A stretch of DNA of 64,000 bases. Source: Flavobacteriales bacterium UBA952. GTDB taxonomy: Bacteria > Bacteroidota > Bacteroidia > Flavobacteriales_D > Crocinitomicaceae. Each line of letters starts with the position of its first letter. Positions within the stretch are counted from its first letter, which is position 1. The stretch spans positions 29,238 through 93,237 of the forward strand of contig CAJJBU010000007.1 in NCBI GenBank assembly GCA_905182495.1, given 5' to 3'. The position numbers and the translations under genes are program-made. The notes below the pieces were generated by a model. It saw only the letters and a list, made by a program, of their open reading frames with translations, was not told where the DNA came from and did no database searches. This document shows positions 42,697-53,496 of the stretch, piece by piece.

Positions 42697-45429
42697 ATGT
42701 TAAAAAAACTACTTCTTTCTCTATCATTCCTGTCTCTATTGACCTTAACCTATGCGCAAAGTATGAAGGTTACGGGCCAAGTATTTGACACAACAGGTAG
42801 CATTGCACTAGAGAAGGTTTCTGTCATTGCAGTGAGGTTAAAAGACTCCTTACTTTTAAAGAAAACACGGACAGATCAAAACGGAATGTTCGAATTAACA
42901 GGATTCTCTCCGGATACCTTTAATTTATTAATCGAATACCCTGGTCTTGATGAGAAGTCTTATTATATCTTCGGTCATAGTGAAAATTCAGAAATTGATA
43001 TCCCATCAATTAAACTAAATCCAAAATCTCAAGAGCTAGATGAAGTGGTCATTTTCGCCAATAAGAATCCTATATTTTTTAGAGGTGACACCTTAGTTTA
43101 TGTTGCTGACTCATTTAAAGTAGCAGAAAACGCTGTAGTAGAAGACCTTTTAAAGAAATTACCCGGCATCAAAGTTGATGAAAATGGAGCGATTACTTCG
43201 CAAGGACAAGAAATTGAACAAGTTTTAGTGGATGGTGACGAATTTTTTGGTTCTGACCCCACAATTGCTACAAAAAACTTAGGTGCCAAAGGAATTGAAA
43301 CCGTTGAGGTTTATGAAAAAGAGCGGGAAGGGGCTTCTATTGGTGATGACGACAAAATGCAGGTTCTAGATCTTAGATTGAAGGATGATGCGAAAAAAGG
43401 ATATTTCGGAAAAATAACTGGAGCCTCAGATTTTAGTCTATTTGAAGACAACGCATTTTATGAGGGAGAGTTTCTATATAATAACTTCAACAAAAAACGT
43501 AAAATATCTGTTTTTGCACTTACCTCCAATACACCGAAATCTAACATAGGTTTTGGGGATGCTTCGAAATTTGGCTTGGATAATGAAAGAAGTGGAAATT
43601 GGTGGAACGGAACAACACAGCAAAACACAAGTGGAATACCAAGAACATTAAAGTCCGGTATTTATTATTCAGATCGAATAGGAAAAACGGGGAAGATCAA
43701 CATCAACTACTCCTACTATGAAGAGCAATTAAATGCAGAATCAAGAAGCCGATCAAGTTATTTTCTTCAAGATACGACCTACAGCACTATTGATTCAGTA
43801 AACTTGAATGAAAAAAGCAAATCTCACCGCATAAATCTCTCCTATAAAACGGACCTGGATTCCCTTACAACCTTAGAGATCAAACCGAGCATTCGCTTTG
43901 ACGAGGCGACTTCAGAAACTTTAACGAAAAATGAATTTTTAGGTGAGGACCTAATCAGGTCATTACAATCCACAATCGGCAGCTCAAATGACTCCAAAGG
44001 AATGTCAAGTACTTCTGAATTTAGAATTGTTCGAAAATTCAAAAAACCCAAAAGGGAGTTAAAAGCAGAGTATGTTCTTCGAACCCAAGACAATGAAACC
44101 AAGAGTGATCTTGAAAATTCATCTTCATACTATTTGCCTAACGAATACACAGAGCAGAACGTACAAGATAAATTAAATGAAAATAGTTACGTGAATCAAT
44201 CGAGTAAATTGACCTACACAGAGCCACTTTCTAAAAAATTCAGATTGCAGCTTGAGTATTTGTTCCAAAACAACAAATCCTCTCAAGAAATTAATACGAC
44301 CGATCGCTTAAGTACCCTTCAGGTCGATACTTTATCGAATAATTTTGATAATCTGAGAATACAACACCGCGGAACCGCTGTACTAAGCTATGAAATCTAC
44401 AAACATCTTATACAAGCAGGTATTGGGTTTAGAAATATTGCTATCGATAATCAAAACCTAGTTACCGACAATTTAATAGAACAAGACATCAACAATTTTT
44501 TACCACAATTTAGATACCAATACAAACCTTCAAGAGCGAAGCGATTTAATTTCAGGTACAATACGCAATCTCAGCAACCCTCAATGAATAACCTCCAACC
44601 TGTGCAGAATAATACGAATCCTAATGCAATTCAAGTTGGTAACCCTGATTTAGAACCAAACTACGTTCATTCACTCCGTATTAATTTCAACTCTTGGCAA
44701 GCACTATCGGGACGTTATATATGGACGGGTTTAACAGCTTCTTATATCGATAATGCCTTTGCAAATTCAACAACATATGATGATTATGGGAGAACCATCT
44801 CTCAAACCATAAATGTTGATGGCAATATGTTTACGAATCTATACGCCGGAGCGGGCTTTCCTATTCTCAATCGAAAGATCGAGTTTGAGCCCAATTTAAA
44901 TGCGAGCTATAGCAAAAACACGAACTTCATTGAAAACCAAGAAAACATTACAGAGAACATGTCTCTTTCTGGAGGCTTAGGAATTCAATTTAATTTTGAC
45001 TCCTTAGAGTTTAACCTTGAAAATAAGTATGCTTACGTCAACCCCGTTTCTTCTTTATCCGCATTTTCAAACCAGCCCTACAGTACGCAAACATACACCG
45101 CGAGCATTGAATGGAGAATAAAAGGTGGTTTCCAACTTAAAGCCAAAGCAAATTACGCCATTAATACAGGCCGAGCATTTGGTTTCGATAGAAATATTCT
45201 TCTGCTTGATGCTGAAATAAGTAAAAGCTTTTTCAAAACCCAAAATCTCATTTTATCATTTAATGGTAATGATTTACTGAACCAAAACATCAACCTACTT
45301 CGTGAGGTCAATGGAAACGTTATAACGGACAACTTTACGCAAGTGATTTCCAGATATTTTTTGATGAGACTTACATATAAATTCAATAATAATAAAACAA
45401 AAGAAGATGACTTTAAAGGTTGGCATTAA
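42697..45429 (+). CDS. Outer-membrane beta-barrel family protein (TonB-receptor-like)
   Basis: A 910-residue outer-membrane protein: signal peptide to YAQ, a CarboxypepD_reg-like domain (KVTGQVFDTTGSIALEKVSVIAV), a plug-like region (VVEDLLKKLPGIKVDENGAITSQGQEIEQVLVDGDEFFGSDP), and a long C-terminal barrel of the OMP_b-brl_3 type. Such proteins are often paired with GLPGLI proteins, and here the next gene, overlapping by 23 bp, is one. No TonB box is obvious. Confidence 0.88.
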   Translation: MLKKLLLSLSFLSLLTLTYAQSMKVTGQVFDTTGSIALEKVSVIAVRLKDSLLLKKTRTDQNGMFELTGFSPDTFNLLIEYPGLDEKSYYIFGHSENSEIDIPSIKLNPKSQELDEVVIFANKNPIFFRGDTLVYVADSFKVAENAVVEDLLKKLPGIKVDENGAITSQGQEIEQVLVDGDEFFGSDPTIATKNLGAKGIETVEVYEKEREGASIGDDDKMQVLDLRLKDDAKKGYFGKITGASDFSLFEDNAFYEGEFLYNNFNKKRKISVFALTSNTPKSNIGFGDASKFGLDNERSGNWWNGTTQQNTSGIPRTLKSGIYYSDRIGKTGKININYSYYEEQLNAESRSRSSYFLQDTTYSTIDSVNLNEKSKSHRINLSYKTDLDSLTTLEIKPSIRFDEATSETLTKNEFLGEDLIRSLQSTIGSSNDSKGMSSTSEFRIVRKFKKPKRELKAEYVLRTQDNETKSDLENSSSYYLPNEYTEQNVQDKLNENSYVNQSSKLTYTEPLSKKFRLQLEYLFQNNKSSQEINTTDRLSTLQVDTLSNNFDNLRIQHRGTAVLSYEIYKHLIQAGIGFRNIAIDNQNLVTDNLIEQDINNFLPQFRYQYKPSRAKRFNFRYNTQSQQPSMNNLQPVQNNTNPNAIQVGNPDLEPNYVHSLRINFNSWQALSGRYIWTGLTASYIDNAFANSTTYDDYGRTISQTINVDGNMFTNLYAGAGFPILNRKIEFEPNLNASYSKNTNFIENQENITENMSLSGGLGIQFNFDSLEFNLENKYAYVNPVSSLSAFSNQPYSTQTYTASIEWRIKGGFQLKAKANYAINTGRAFGFDRNILLLDAEISKSFFKTQNLILSFNGNDLLNQNINLLREVNGNVITDNFTQVISRYFLMRLTYKFNNNKTKEDDFKGWH

Positions 45430-46147
45430 GAGTATTGGGACAATCGTTTTCTTTGTCACGTTCTGTGGTTCCTCACTTTTCGGACAATACCATAGTTCGG
45501 GAAAAATCACTTTTGAGAGAAAGACAAATCTTTTAAAGCGCTACAATGACGCACGAATGAAGCGATTTGTCACAGAGGAAAATAAAATAAAAATTGACAA
45601 ATTCGAGTTGCTTTTTAATGATACTTCCTCCGTATTCAGGCCCATATTAGAAGTTGAAGAAGGCAGAATGGGCTGGATGACAACGAAAAATTATTATTAC
45701 CAATATTTGCAGGAAAACACACAATTCACGATTCTGGGTCTATTTGGACAAAATGTTTACGTTAAAGATTCATTGCCCACTCGGTCATGGAAAATCACCA
45801 ATAGCAAAAGAAACATTGGGGGATATGAATGCAGAAAAGCCATTTATGAAAAGAATGACAGTACGCGTATTTATGCGTGGTATGCATCTGAACTAACAAC
45901 TTCAATTGGCCCAGAGGGCTATTGCGGACTCCCTGGTGTTATACTCGGCTTAGCTACAGAGGATGGTGGTATTGTCTATTTCGCCAAAAAAATTGAGTTT
46001 GTGAATCCAACTGAGGAAGAACTGCGACCTGATTTTGGGAAGAATGATGTCTTTACACTTGAACAGCTCAAAGTGAAGATTGAAAAAGATTATGGCAATA
46101 CGCCTTGGGGCAAAAAAATGTTTGACGATCTCTTTCGTTGGCTATAA
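45407..46147 (+). CDS. GLPGLI family protein
   Basis: A 246-residue exported protein (signal ending LFGQ) of the Bacteroidota GLPGLI family, named for a motif present here as GPEGYCGLPGVILGLATEDG. Function is not established. Repeated aromatic strands (YYYQYLQENTQFTILGLFG) suggest a beta-rich fold in the periplasm or outer membrane. The start overlaps the OMP gene by 23 bp in another frame, a common arrangement of this pair. Confidence 0.88.
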   Translation: MTLKVGIKSIGTIVFFVTFCGSSLFGQYHSSGKITFERKTNLLKRYNDARMKRFVTEENKIKIDKFELLFNDTSSVFRPILEVEEGRMGWMTTKNYYYQYLQENTQFTILGLFGQNVYVKDSLPTRSWKITNSKRNIGGYECRKAIYEKNDSTRIYAWYASELTTSIGPEGYCGLPGVILGLATEDGGIVYFAKKIEFVNPTEEELRPDFGKNDVFTLEQLKVKIEKDYGNTPWGKKMFDDLFRWL

Positions 46148-46217
46148 GATACACCCCTTGTTTATCCCTATGTCAAAGTAAATCTTTAATTTTACCTTTC
46201 TCCGAGAACTAATTTTT

Positions 46218-48944
46218 ATGTGGCAAGGAATTGCAAATTTTATTTTACGAAATCGCTTCCTAATCGTTGGAGCCATTACGCTCATTACTGTTCTGTTTGG
46301 CTATTCAGCGCTAACAAACCTGAAATTAGACAACAAGTATGGGATTGTTCTTCCAAAGGACTCCCCTACTACGACCAATTACAATAAGTTTAAAGAATTA
46401 TTCGGCGCCGATGGACATGTCCTTATACTGGCGATCAAGACAGACTCACTTTATACGGAAAGTCGTTTTAAAAAATGGAAGCAGCTTGGAGATTCGATTC
46501 TCAAATTCAAAGGAGTAGAATCTGTCACTTCTGAAGCTACATTAATCTCCCTCAAGAATGACAAAGAGAAAAAAGAATTTGTATTCGAACGGATTTTTGA
46601 GGAAGATGACACCCTATTTCAGAAAAAGAAAATTGAAGTCATAAAGGAAGAAGTCAGAACGAATCCGTTTTATAGGGGATTACTATATAGTGATAGCGGG
46701 AATGTTTCTCTTATGATGATTGCTATGTCTGAGTCCACACTTGGGGACCAACAAAAATCTAAAGTCGTACTTGAAATAGAAGAATTAGCCAATTCTTATG
46801 AGGGTGCGTTTGGGCCCTTACACTTTGCGGGATTACCTCACTTAAGAGTTGTCATTGCAACACGTATTGAAAATGAAATGTTCCTTTTCATCATGGCATC
46901 AATGCTGGTGACAGGCATCCTGCTCTACCTATTCTTTCGATCATTACGAGTTGTAGCCATCTGCCTTACAGTAGTCGGTATCGCTGTGATTTGGGCCCTT
47001 GGAAGCATTGGACTAATGGGCTTTGACCTAACAATTTTGATGGCTCTTATTCCTCCATTAATGATTGTTATTGGAATACCCAATTGTGTGTTTTTAATGA
47101 CAAAGTTTCACCAAGAAGTTAAAGAGCATGGTAATAAAGTAAAGGCCCTTTCTCGAGTAATCCAAAAGATAGGAACCGCAACTTTATTAACGAATTTCAC
47201 TACAGCACTTGGCTTTATGACCTTTGCGTTCACGAATTCTACTAAGCTTATGGAATTTGGAATCGCCGCATCGATTAACATCATGCTTGTCTTTATCATT
47301 TCTATCTGTATACTCCCTATCTTCTCTTCATTCTCCAAGAGACCAAAGTCAAGACATTTAAGGCACCTTGACCGAAAAGTAGCTTCAGGTATGCTCGACT
47401 TTATTGTCTATACAACTGAACACAAACGTCATTGGATTTATATAAGCACGGTGCTTTTAATAGTCGTTAGTTTCATGGGGATTTCAAAGATGGAAGCAAC
47501 TGGTAATTTGACTGGTGACATACCCGATAGCGACCCGATTAGTAAAGATATTCGATTTTTAGAAAAACACTTTGGGGGTTCTATACCCTTTGAAATGATG
47601 ATTCATTACAATGACAAAGATCTTTTCAATTTCAAGGAGATGAACTCTAAAAGAATCAATAATACCTTGAATAAACTAGCGCGTATTGATGAGATTCAAG
47701 AGACCTTAAAAAAAGATAGCTTATTTTCAAAGACGATCTCAATTGTGGATTTCATTAAGGCATTAAACATGGCTTACTACTCCAATGACACGTCAAAATA
47801 CAAGCTGAGAATTAAGCAAGTTGGGATGGCGAAAACCTCTAGCAGGAGGCAGGCGGAATATTTTACTAAATTATTTCAGGGCGACATCTATAGCAGTGGG
47901 TTTTCAATAAAGGAAGTTTTAGATACCCATTCACAACATATTAGGATAAGAAGTCAAATGAAAGATTTAGGGTCCTATGACGTTGTTCAAAAAGTCAATC
48001 AACTTAAAGTCAAGGTTACGGACATATTGAATCCAAATAAAAAACAAATTGATCACTTTTATTCCATGGTCGATAGATCGGTAGATGAAAATGACTCCAC
48101 GAATATTGATTACATAGACTCCATATTTATTTTAGATCAAACGATTAAAAGATCAGTAATCGATTTATTGGCTGGAGATAGCGTAGCTTTAAAGAATAAA
48201 CTCTATGAAGATAAAGAGTTTCTGTATCACGCTATGGATTCATTAGGCTTGCATAAATTATTAGCCGATGCCATTGATAAAGAATCTTTTCAAGTCACAT
48301 TTACCGGTACTTCAGTTGTTGCCGCTGAAGGAACCCGTTATTTAGTAAAGAACCTTATAACTAGTTTGATTTTTGCAATTATATCAATCGGAATATTAAT
48401 GGCCTTATTATTTAGATCATGGAGAATGGTCATTATATCAATGGTGCCAAACATTATCCCCCTGTTATTTACAGGAGGGATTATGGGATGGTTTGGTATT
48501 CCTTTAAAGCCCTCAACGCTTTTGGTTTTTAGTGTCGCTTTTGGGATCTCGGTTGATGATACAATTCATTACTTAGCGAAATACCGTCAAGAGTTGAAAA
48601 ATAACGAATGGGATTTAAAAGCGTGTATAAATAATTCAACGAGAGAAGCTGGCCTTGGGATGTTCTACACCTCCATTGTTCTGTTTTCAGGGTTTTCTGT
48701 TTTTACTTTCTCTCAATTTGGTGGCACACAAGCCCTAGGACTCCTTGTTTCTATAACCTTACTTGTTGCGATGCTAACGAATCTGATGGTCTTGCCTTCG
48801 CTTCTTTTATCCTTGGATAGGTTAATTACCACAAAGTCTTTTAAAGAGCCCTATTTCGAAGCATACGATAATGAAGCTGAAGTTGAATGGAATGAACTTT
48901 CTGTTAAAAAAGAGGAAATAGCTAACCCCAAGAAAAGCGAATAA
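46218..48944 (+). CDS. MMPL/RND-superfamily transporter with sterol-sensing-like helices
   Basis: Inner-membrane exporter of 908 residues, two halves each with one helix, a large periplasmic loop and five helices. Family signatures include [48 protein letters not shown] and, in the second half, [22 protein letters not shown] with the DD proton-relay pair. Relatives move lipids or hopanoids (HpnN-like). It is followed after 2 bp by rmlA and then a polyprenyl synthase, which hints at a lipid-linked substrate; this is inference. Confidence 0.9.
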   Translation: MWQGIANFILRNRFLIVGAITLITVLFGYSALTNLKLDNKYGIVLPKDSPTTTNYNKFKELFGADGHVLILAIKTDSLYTESRFKKWKQLGDSILKFKGVESVTSEATLISLKNDKEKKEFVFERIFEEDDTLFQKKKIEVIKEEVRTNPFYRGLLYSDSGNVSLMMIAMSESTLGDQQKSKVVLEIEELANSYEGAFGPLHFAGLPHLRVVIATRIENEMFLFIMASMLVTGILLYLFFRSLRVVAICLTVVGIAVIWALGSIGLMGFDLTILMALIPPLMIVIGIPNCVFLMTKFHQEVKEHGNKVKALSRVIQKIGTATLLTNFTTALGFMTFAFTNSTKLMEFGIAASINIMLVFIISICILPIFSSFSKRPKSRHLRHLDRKVASGMLDFIVYTTEHKRHWIYISTVLLIVVSFMGISKMEATGNLTGDIPDSDPISKDIRFLEKHFGGSIPFEMMIHYNDKDLFNFKEMNSKRINNTLNKLARIDEIQETLKKDSLFSKTISIVDFIKALNMAYYSNDTSKYKLRIKQVGMAKTSSRRQAEYFTKLFQGDIYSSGFSIKEVLDTHSQHIRIRSQMKDLGSYDVVQKVNQLKVKVTDILNPNKKQIDHFYSMVDRSVDENDSTNIDYIDSIFILDQTIKRSVIDLLAGDSVALKNKLYEDKEFLYHAMDSLGLHKLLADAIDKESFQVTFTGTSVVAAEGTRYLVKNLITSLIFAIISIGILMALLFRSWRMVIISMVPNIIPLLFTGGIMGWFGIPLKPSTLLVFSVAFGISVDDTIHYLAKYRQELKNNEWDLKACINNSTREAGLGMFYTSIVLFSGFSVFTFSQFGGTQALGLLVSITLLVAMLTNLMVLPSLLLSLDRLITTKSFKEPYFEAYDNEAEVEWNELSVKKEEIANPKKSE

Positions 48945-48946
48945 TC

Positions 48947-49810
48947 ATGAAAGGAATCATACTTGCCGGAGGCTCTGGAACGCGTCTTCACCCACTTACT
49001 CTCGCTGTAAGTAAACAACTTATGCCCATATTCGATAAGCCGATGATATATTATCCTATATCTATCCTAATGAGCGCTGGAATAAAGGAAATATTAATCA
49101 TCTCCACCCCCCATGACCTGCCGAATTTTGAGAAATTACTAGGCAATGGGGATCGATACGGGTGCTCTTTTGAATATGCCGTTCAAGAAGTCCCTAATGG
49201 CCTAGCACAAGCATTTATAATTGGTGAAGATTTCATTGGTGATGATAAGGTATCTCTAATCCTCGGGGATAATATTTTTCACGGTGGCGGATTGGATAAA
49301 CTTCTTAAAGAGCATAATAACCCGGATGGAGGAGTCATCTATGCTTATCATGTAAAAGACCCTGAACGATATGGTGTTGTTAATTTTGACAAACATATGA
49401 ACGCCCTGTCCATTGAAGAAAAACCCGAAAATCCTAAATCTAACTTTGCCGTCCCCGGTCTCTATTTTTATGACAATTCGGTCATTGAAATAGCAAAAAC
49501 GATCAAACCGTCTGCTCGGGGTGAATATGAAATAAGTGATGTGAATGCAGAGTATCTTCGAAGAGGCAAATTGAAAGTTGCTGTTCTTGATAGAGGCACC
49601 GCATGGCTCGATACGGGAACCTTTACCTCTTTGATGCAAGCTTCTCAATTTGTTCAAGTGGTAGAAGAAAGACAAGGCCTTAAAATCGGTTGTATTGAAG
49701 AAATTGCCTTTAATAATGGTTTTATTTCTAAAGATGAATTAAGAGCATTAGCCAAGCCGCTAGAAAAAAGTGGTTATGGTGCTTATTTATTGGAATTACT
49801 TGAGGATTAA
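48947..49810 (+). CDS. rmlA: Glucose-1-phosphate thymidylyltransferase
   Basis: Makes dTDP-glucose from glucose 1-phosphate and dTTP, first step to dTDP-sugars such as rhamnose. The 287 residues show the nucleotide motif [42 protein letters not shown] and [17 protein letters not shown]. Complete. RmlB, C and D are not beside it, which is unusual since these genes normally cluster. It ends one base into the start of the polyprenyl synthase gene. Confidence 0.94.
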   Translation: MKGIILAGGSGTRLHPLTLAVSKQLMPIFDKPMIYYPISILMSAGIKEILIISTPHDLPNFEKLLGNGDRYGCSFEYAVQEVPNGLAQAFIIGEDFIGDDKVSLILGDNIFHGGGLDKLLKEHNNPDGGVIYAYHVKDPERYGVVNFDKHMNALSIEEKPENPKSNFAVPGLYFYDNSVIEIAKTIKPSARGEYEISDVNAEYLRRGKLKVAVLDRGTAWLDTGTFTSLMQASQFVQVVEERQGLKIGCIEEIAFNNGFISKDELRALAKPLEKSGYGAYLLELLED

Positions 49811-50775
49811 TGGACTTCTTAAAAGAATACAGTGAAAATATAGATCGAGAGCTACGGTCTTTAGCTATACCTGAATCACCTTCAAACCTTTATGACCCCC
49901 TGCGTTACTTCTTTACGATGGGAGGGAAACGTATCAGACCTATTCTAACTTTGTTGGCAGCAGAAAAATTTGGCTCAAAAAATCATGAAGCGATGCCTGC
50001 TGCATTAGCCATTGAGATTTTTCATAATTTTTCTCTTATTCATGATGACATTATGGATGAAGCACCGGTTAGAAGAGGTAAAGAAACAGTCCACAAAAAG
50101 TGGGACACAAATATTGCGATACTTTCTGGAGATGTTTTACTCATTAAAGCTTATCAACAGCTCAATACCTATCCGGAGAACATCCTCAAAGAATTACACA
50201 CCGTCTTTAATAAAACAGCTATTGAAGTTTGCGAGGGCCAACAAATGGACATGGATTTTGAAAATATTTCAACCATTTCAAGGAGTAACTATCTTGAGAT
50301 GATCAAACTTAAGACTTCTGTTCTTTTAGGTTGTGCGCTAAAAATAGGGGCAATAATTGCTGGAGCGAATCAAACAGAGCAACAACAATTATACGATTAC
50401 GGAATTAATATGGGAATTGCATTTCAGATTCAAGATGATTTACTTGACCTCTATGGAGACCCCTCCTTAGTTGGGAAACAAGTTGGAGGAGATATTATAG
50501 CGAATAAAAACACCTTACTCATGATTTTGGCAAAGGAAGACGCGAATTCAGACCAGCTAAATCGCATTAATGAATTAACAAAGGAATTAAATAGCGAGGC
50601 TAAAATCCAAGGTGTTCTTACGCTATTTGAACAATTAAACGTAAATGATAAATGTGCTAAACTCATGAATTCGTACTATGATTCTGCACAAGGCCACCTG
50701 AATAACATTGAGTCAAAATCCAATAAATCAGCACTTTGGAGACTCACAAACGCCTTGCAGCATCGAGCTTATTAA
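49810..50775 (+). CDS. Polyprenyl (farnesyl/geranylgeranyl) diphosphate synthase
   Basis: Trans-prenyltransferase of 321 residues that condenses IPP with allylic diphosphates. First aspartate-rich motif LIHDDIMDEAPVRRG, second motif QIQDDLLDLYGDPS, and GGKRIRPILTLLAAE are all present. The residues before the first motif (FHNFSLIHDD) include bulky aromatics, suggesting a short chain product (C15-C20); exact product uncertain. Start overlaps rmlA stop by one base. Confidence 0.92.
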   Translation: MDFLKEYSENIDRELRSLAIPESPSNLYDPLRYFFTMGGKRIRPILTLLAAEKFGSKNHEAMPAALAIEIFHNFSLIHDDIMDEAPVRRGKETVHKKWDTNIAILSGDVLLIKAYQQLNTYPENILKELHTVFNKTAIEVCEGQQMDMDFENISTISRSNYLEMIKLKTSVLLGCALKIGAIIAGANQTEQQQLYDYGINMGIAFQIQDDLLDLYGDPSLVGKQVGGDIIANKNTLLMILAKEDANSDQLNRINELTKELNSEAKIQGVLTLFEQLNVNDKCAKLMNSYYDSAQGHLNNIESKSNKSALWRLTNALQHRAY

Positions 50776-50791
50776 TGGAGCCTTTTATTTC

Positions 50792-50819
50792 TTGAAACAA
50801 GATTAATTCCCTATATTTG
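50792..50819 (+). promoter_or_regulatory. Promoter of the 50845 T9SS gene
   Basis: TTG (50792-50794), 17-bp spacer, TATATTTG (50812-50819): both elements match the Bacteroidota consensus; 25 bp before the ATG. Confidence 0.7.
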
Positions 50820-50844
50820 TAATTCAAATTAAAATTTATTTATA

Positions 50845-52662
50845 ATGAAGAAAATCTACAGTTTTATTCTATGCCTGTCTGTTTTTGGATCTCTTAGTGC
50901 TCAAAAAAATATTGATGCCACAGAGTACGTATCTAAACAAGACAATTTTTCACAAAAAATTAAGCCATCGGCTCAAAATCAAATCAAAGGAGCACTTCTT
51001 TGGGAAAATGATTTTTCAGATGCTCTAACTTGGACTGTTTCAATAGACGGTTCTAATCCAGCAGGTTGGGAATTCTCAACAGATCCTAGTGTTATTCCAG
51101 TAGGTGCGCTTTCTCCTTTTGCTTCAACTTCTGCAGCGAATGGTTTTCTTTTCGTTAACTCAGATGCAAACAATAGCTCTGACTTCGACGGGGATCCAAT
51201 CATAACAACATGTACGAATGTTACACCAATTGATCTTTCAGCCTCTCCATTTGTCAAGCTTACACTAGAGCACAACTACAGATGGTGGCAAGATACTAGA
51301 GGTGTAAGAGTTTCAGGTGATAACGGTGCTACTTGGACCGATTACCAATTAACTTGTGGTGCAGATGACCCAGGAAACTGTATTGGCTGTGAAGCTACTG
51401 ACAACTATCCTGGCGATCAAAACACGGCCAATCCTGAAGTATCTAGCGTTGACATCTCTGCAACTGCAGGTGGTATGTCTCAGGTTCTTATTCAAGTTTA
51501 CTACAATGACAACGATTATTGGGGATGGTATTGGGCTGTTGACGACATCAGAATCAACGAAATTGATGCGTTTGACGCTGATCTAGTTGATGTAATTGCT
51601 GGTTCTACGGGATACTGGCAAGAAGTATTACCTTATTTTCAAGTACCAGCTGCACAAGTAGCTCCTATCGAATTCAAAGGTGTTGTTAAAAACGTAGGTG
51701 TTGATGACGTCAATGCAACATTTATGGCTACGTACACCGGAGTATACGATGGCGTTTCTGACCCGATGTTGCTTAGCCAAGGAGTTCAAGATACTTTGAC
51801 ATGTTTGACGACTTTAACACCTCCAGCGAGTAATGCGACACATACCATAGAGTATATGGTTACTACTACCGAAGTTGAAGAAGATGAATTAAACAACGTT
51901 GCAGCTAGCTATACTTTTGAAGTGAATGACTTCATCTACGCAAGAGATGCAGGTACTTCTACAGGTGGAACTTACAACGCAGGAAATGAATATGAGTCAG
52001 GGAATATCTTTGACATCTACAGTGATGCAACCATTTATGGTATTGATGTTGTTATTGATGCACAATCAGTTGAAGGTGCTGAGGTACGTGCAAAACTTTA
52101 TAGCATTGACGATGCAACCGGTGACTTTGTATTTGTTACTGAATCTGACATTACGTTGATTAACGCTGAAGATCTAGGAAATACGAAATCTTTCATTTTA
52201 CAATCAGCGTCCATGCTAATGACCGGACAATCTTATCTTGTTGTTGTTGCCACTTATGGTGACGGTGGTGTAAGTAATGATGTGGTCGTAGCAACTGCAG
52301 GTATTTCTTCACCTAATACTTCATATTACTATGATGGTACGGATGCTACGTGGTACTACTCCACTTCGACTCCGATGGTAAGAATGAATTTCAACCCCAA
52401 TTTAGCCAGTATTGAAGAAACTACGAACAATTCTTTCGAGGTATATCCTAATCCAGCGAGTGACGTTGTGAACATTAAGTTCAACGATGCTACCAACGCT
52501 GCAATTAGTGTATTGAACCTTGCAGGTAAAGAAGTAATGACTTCTACTGTAAACGGAACACAAACTTCTTTCTCAACGAGTAGTTTGACTAACGGTGTTT
52601 ACTTAATTAAAGTAAGCAACGGAACTGATGTTCAAATCACTAAAGTTATTGTTAGAAAATAA
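50845..52662 (+). CDS. Secreted protein with T9SS type A sorting domain
   Basis: A 605-residue exported protein (signal MKKIYSFILCLSVFGSLSAQ). Residues about 50-245 form a MAM/choice-of-anchor-like jelly roll (LLWENDFSDALTWTVSID, LTLEHNYRWWQDTRGVRVSGDNGATW, YYNDNDYWGWYWAVDDIRINE), followed by a CARDB-like stretch and a second beta region. The C terminus (SFEVYPNPASDVVNIKF to ITKVIVRK) is a canonical sorting domain. Well isolated gene with its own strong promoter and terminator; likely abundant surface protein. Confidence 0.9.
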   Translation: MKKIYSFILCLSVFGSLSAQKNIDATEYVSKQDNFSQKIKPSAQNQIKGALLWENDFSDALTWTVSIDGSNPAGWEFSTDPSVIPVGALSPFASTSAANGFLFVNSDANNSSDFDGDPIITTCTNVTPIDLSASPFVKLTLEHNYRWWQDTRGVRVSGDNGATWTDYQLTCGADDPGNCIGCEATDNYPGDQNTANPEVSSVDISATAGGMSQVLIQVYYNDNDYWGWYWAVDDIRINEIDAFDADLVDVIAGSTGYWQEVLPYFQVPAAQVAPIEFKGVVKNVGVDDVNATFMATYTGVYDGVSDPMLLSQGVQDTLTCLTTLTPPASNATHTIEYMVTTTEVEEDELNNVAASYTFEVNDFIYARDAGTSTGGTYNAGNEYESGNIFDIYSDATIYGIDVVIDAQSVEGAEVRAKLYSIDDATGDFVFVTESDITLINAEDLGNTKSFILQSASMLMTGQSYLVVVATYGDGGVSNDVVVATAGISSPNTSYYYDGTDATWYYSTSTPMVRMNFNPNLASIEETTNNSFEVYPNPASDVVNIKFNDATNAAISVLNLAGKEVMTSTVNGTQTSFSTSSLTNGVYLIKVSNGTDVQITKVIVRK

Positions 52663-52679
52663 CTTTCTAAACCATAAAG

Positions 52680-52708
52680 AAACCGCTCCAAATGGAGCGG
52701 TTTTTTTT
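52680..52708 (+). terminator. Terminator of the 50845 gene
   Basis: AACCGCTCC (52681-52689) and GGAGCGGTT (52694-52702) with a four-base loop and eight T in total; 17 bp after the stop codon. Confidence 0.88.
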
Positions 52709-52725
52709 ATGCCCTAAATTTTTAA

Positions 52726-53487
52726 TTATCTCAAAAGGAAGGAAAGAGTTCTTTCCAAAAATTCTTTTGGCGCCTCTGCATGCACCCAATGCCCCGCATT
52801 AGAAATAGTTTCGATCTCACAATCTAAAAAGACACTTTCAATCTCTTCGTGGTCTTCCTCTAATATATAATTTGAGAGCGCTCCCTTAATAAATAAAGTA
52901 GGATGTACAACCTCTGTTTTTGGTAATGCCGATAGTATTAAATCCATATTAGACTCCAAAACTTTAATATTCATTCTCCATGCGAGCTTACCTTTCTCAA
53001 TCCAATATAAATTCTTTAGTAAAAATTGACGAACCCTATCTTGCGGAATTCTATCAATCAAATAGTTACTCACTTGACTTCTTGCGCTAATTTGATCCAA
53101 CGGAACATCATGAATCGCCTGAATAAGCTCTTGATGATGCATTGGATAGGATTTTACCCCCATATCAACGACAACCAATTTAACAATTCGTTGGGGATGT
53201 TTTTGGACAAGATGCATGGCGACTTTACCTCCCATTGAATGACCAATAACATGAACTTGATTGATGCGTAGGGAATCTAATGTTTCAATGACGTCCTCTG
53301 CCATCTTTTCATATGTATGCGCTTCATCCCAAGCAGAACGCCCGTGATTTCGCAAATCAACGACGATTACCTTATAGTAATTCGATAAGTCCTTGGCCTG
53401 CGAATTCCAATTGTCAGAAAATCCAAACAAGCCATGTAAGATGACTATTGGTTTTCCAACTCCTAATTCTTTATATTTTAATAGCAA
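52726..53487 (-). CDS. Alpha/beta hydrolase, YbfF-type esterase
   Basis: A 253-residue cytoplasmic esterase. It shows the oxyanion segment VILHGLFGFSDNW, the nucleophile elbow GHSMGG, an acid region after LFIKG and the catalytic histidine in NAGHWVHAEAP, with VVDLRNHGRS typical of YbfF. It likely hydrolyses acyl-CoA or short-chain esters; substrate not defined. Its stop lies just past the plus-strand terminator; it starts 9 bp after the HMA lipoprotein gene. Confidence 0.88.
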   Translation of the reverse strand: MLLKYKELGVGKPIVILHGLFGFSDNWNSQAKDLSNYYKVIVVDLRNHGRSAWDEAHTYEKMAEDVIETLDSLRINQVHVIGHSMGGKVAMHLVQKHPQRIVKLVVVDMGVKSYPMHHQELIQAIHDVPLDQISARSQVSNYLIDRIPQDRVRQFLLKNLYWIEKGKLAWRMNIKVLESNMDLILSALPKTEVVHPTLFIKGALSNYILEEDHEEIESVFLDCEIETISNAGHWVHAEAPKEFLERTLSFLLR

Positions 53488-53496
53488 GGGAAGAAG

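Noticed and set aside
49256-49675. 139-codon minus-strand ORF inside rmlA
   Set aside because: It lies wholly within a well-conserved gene and matches nothing.
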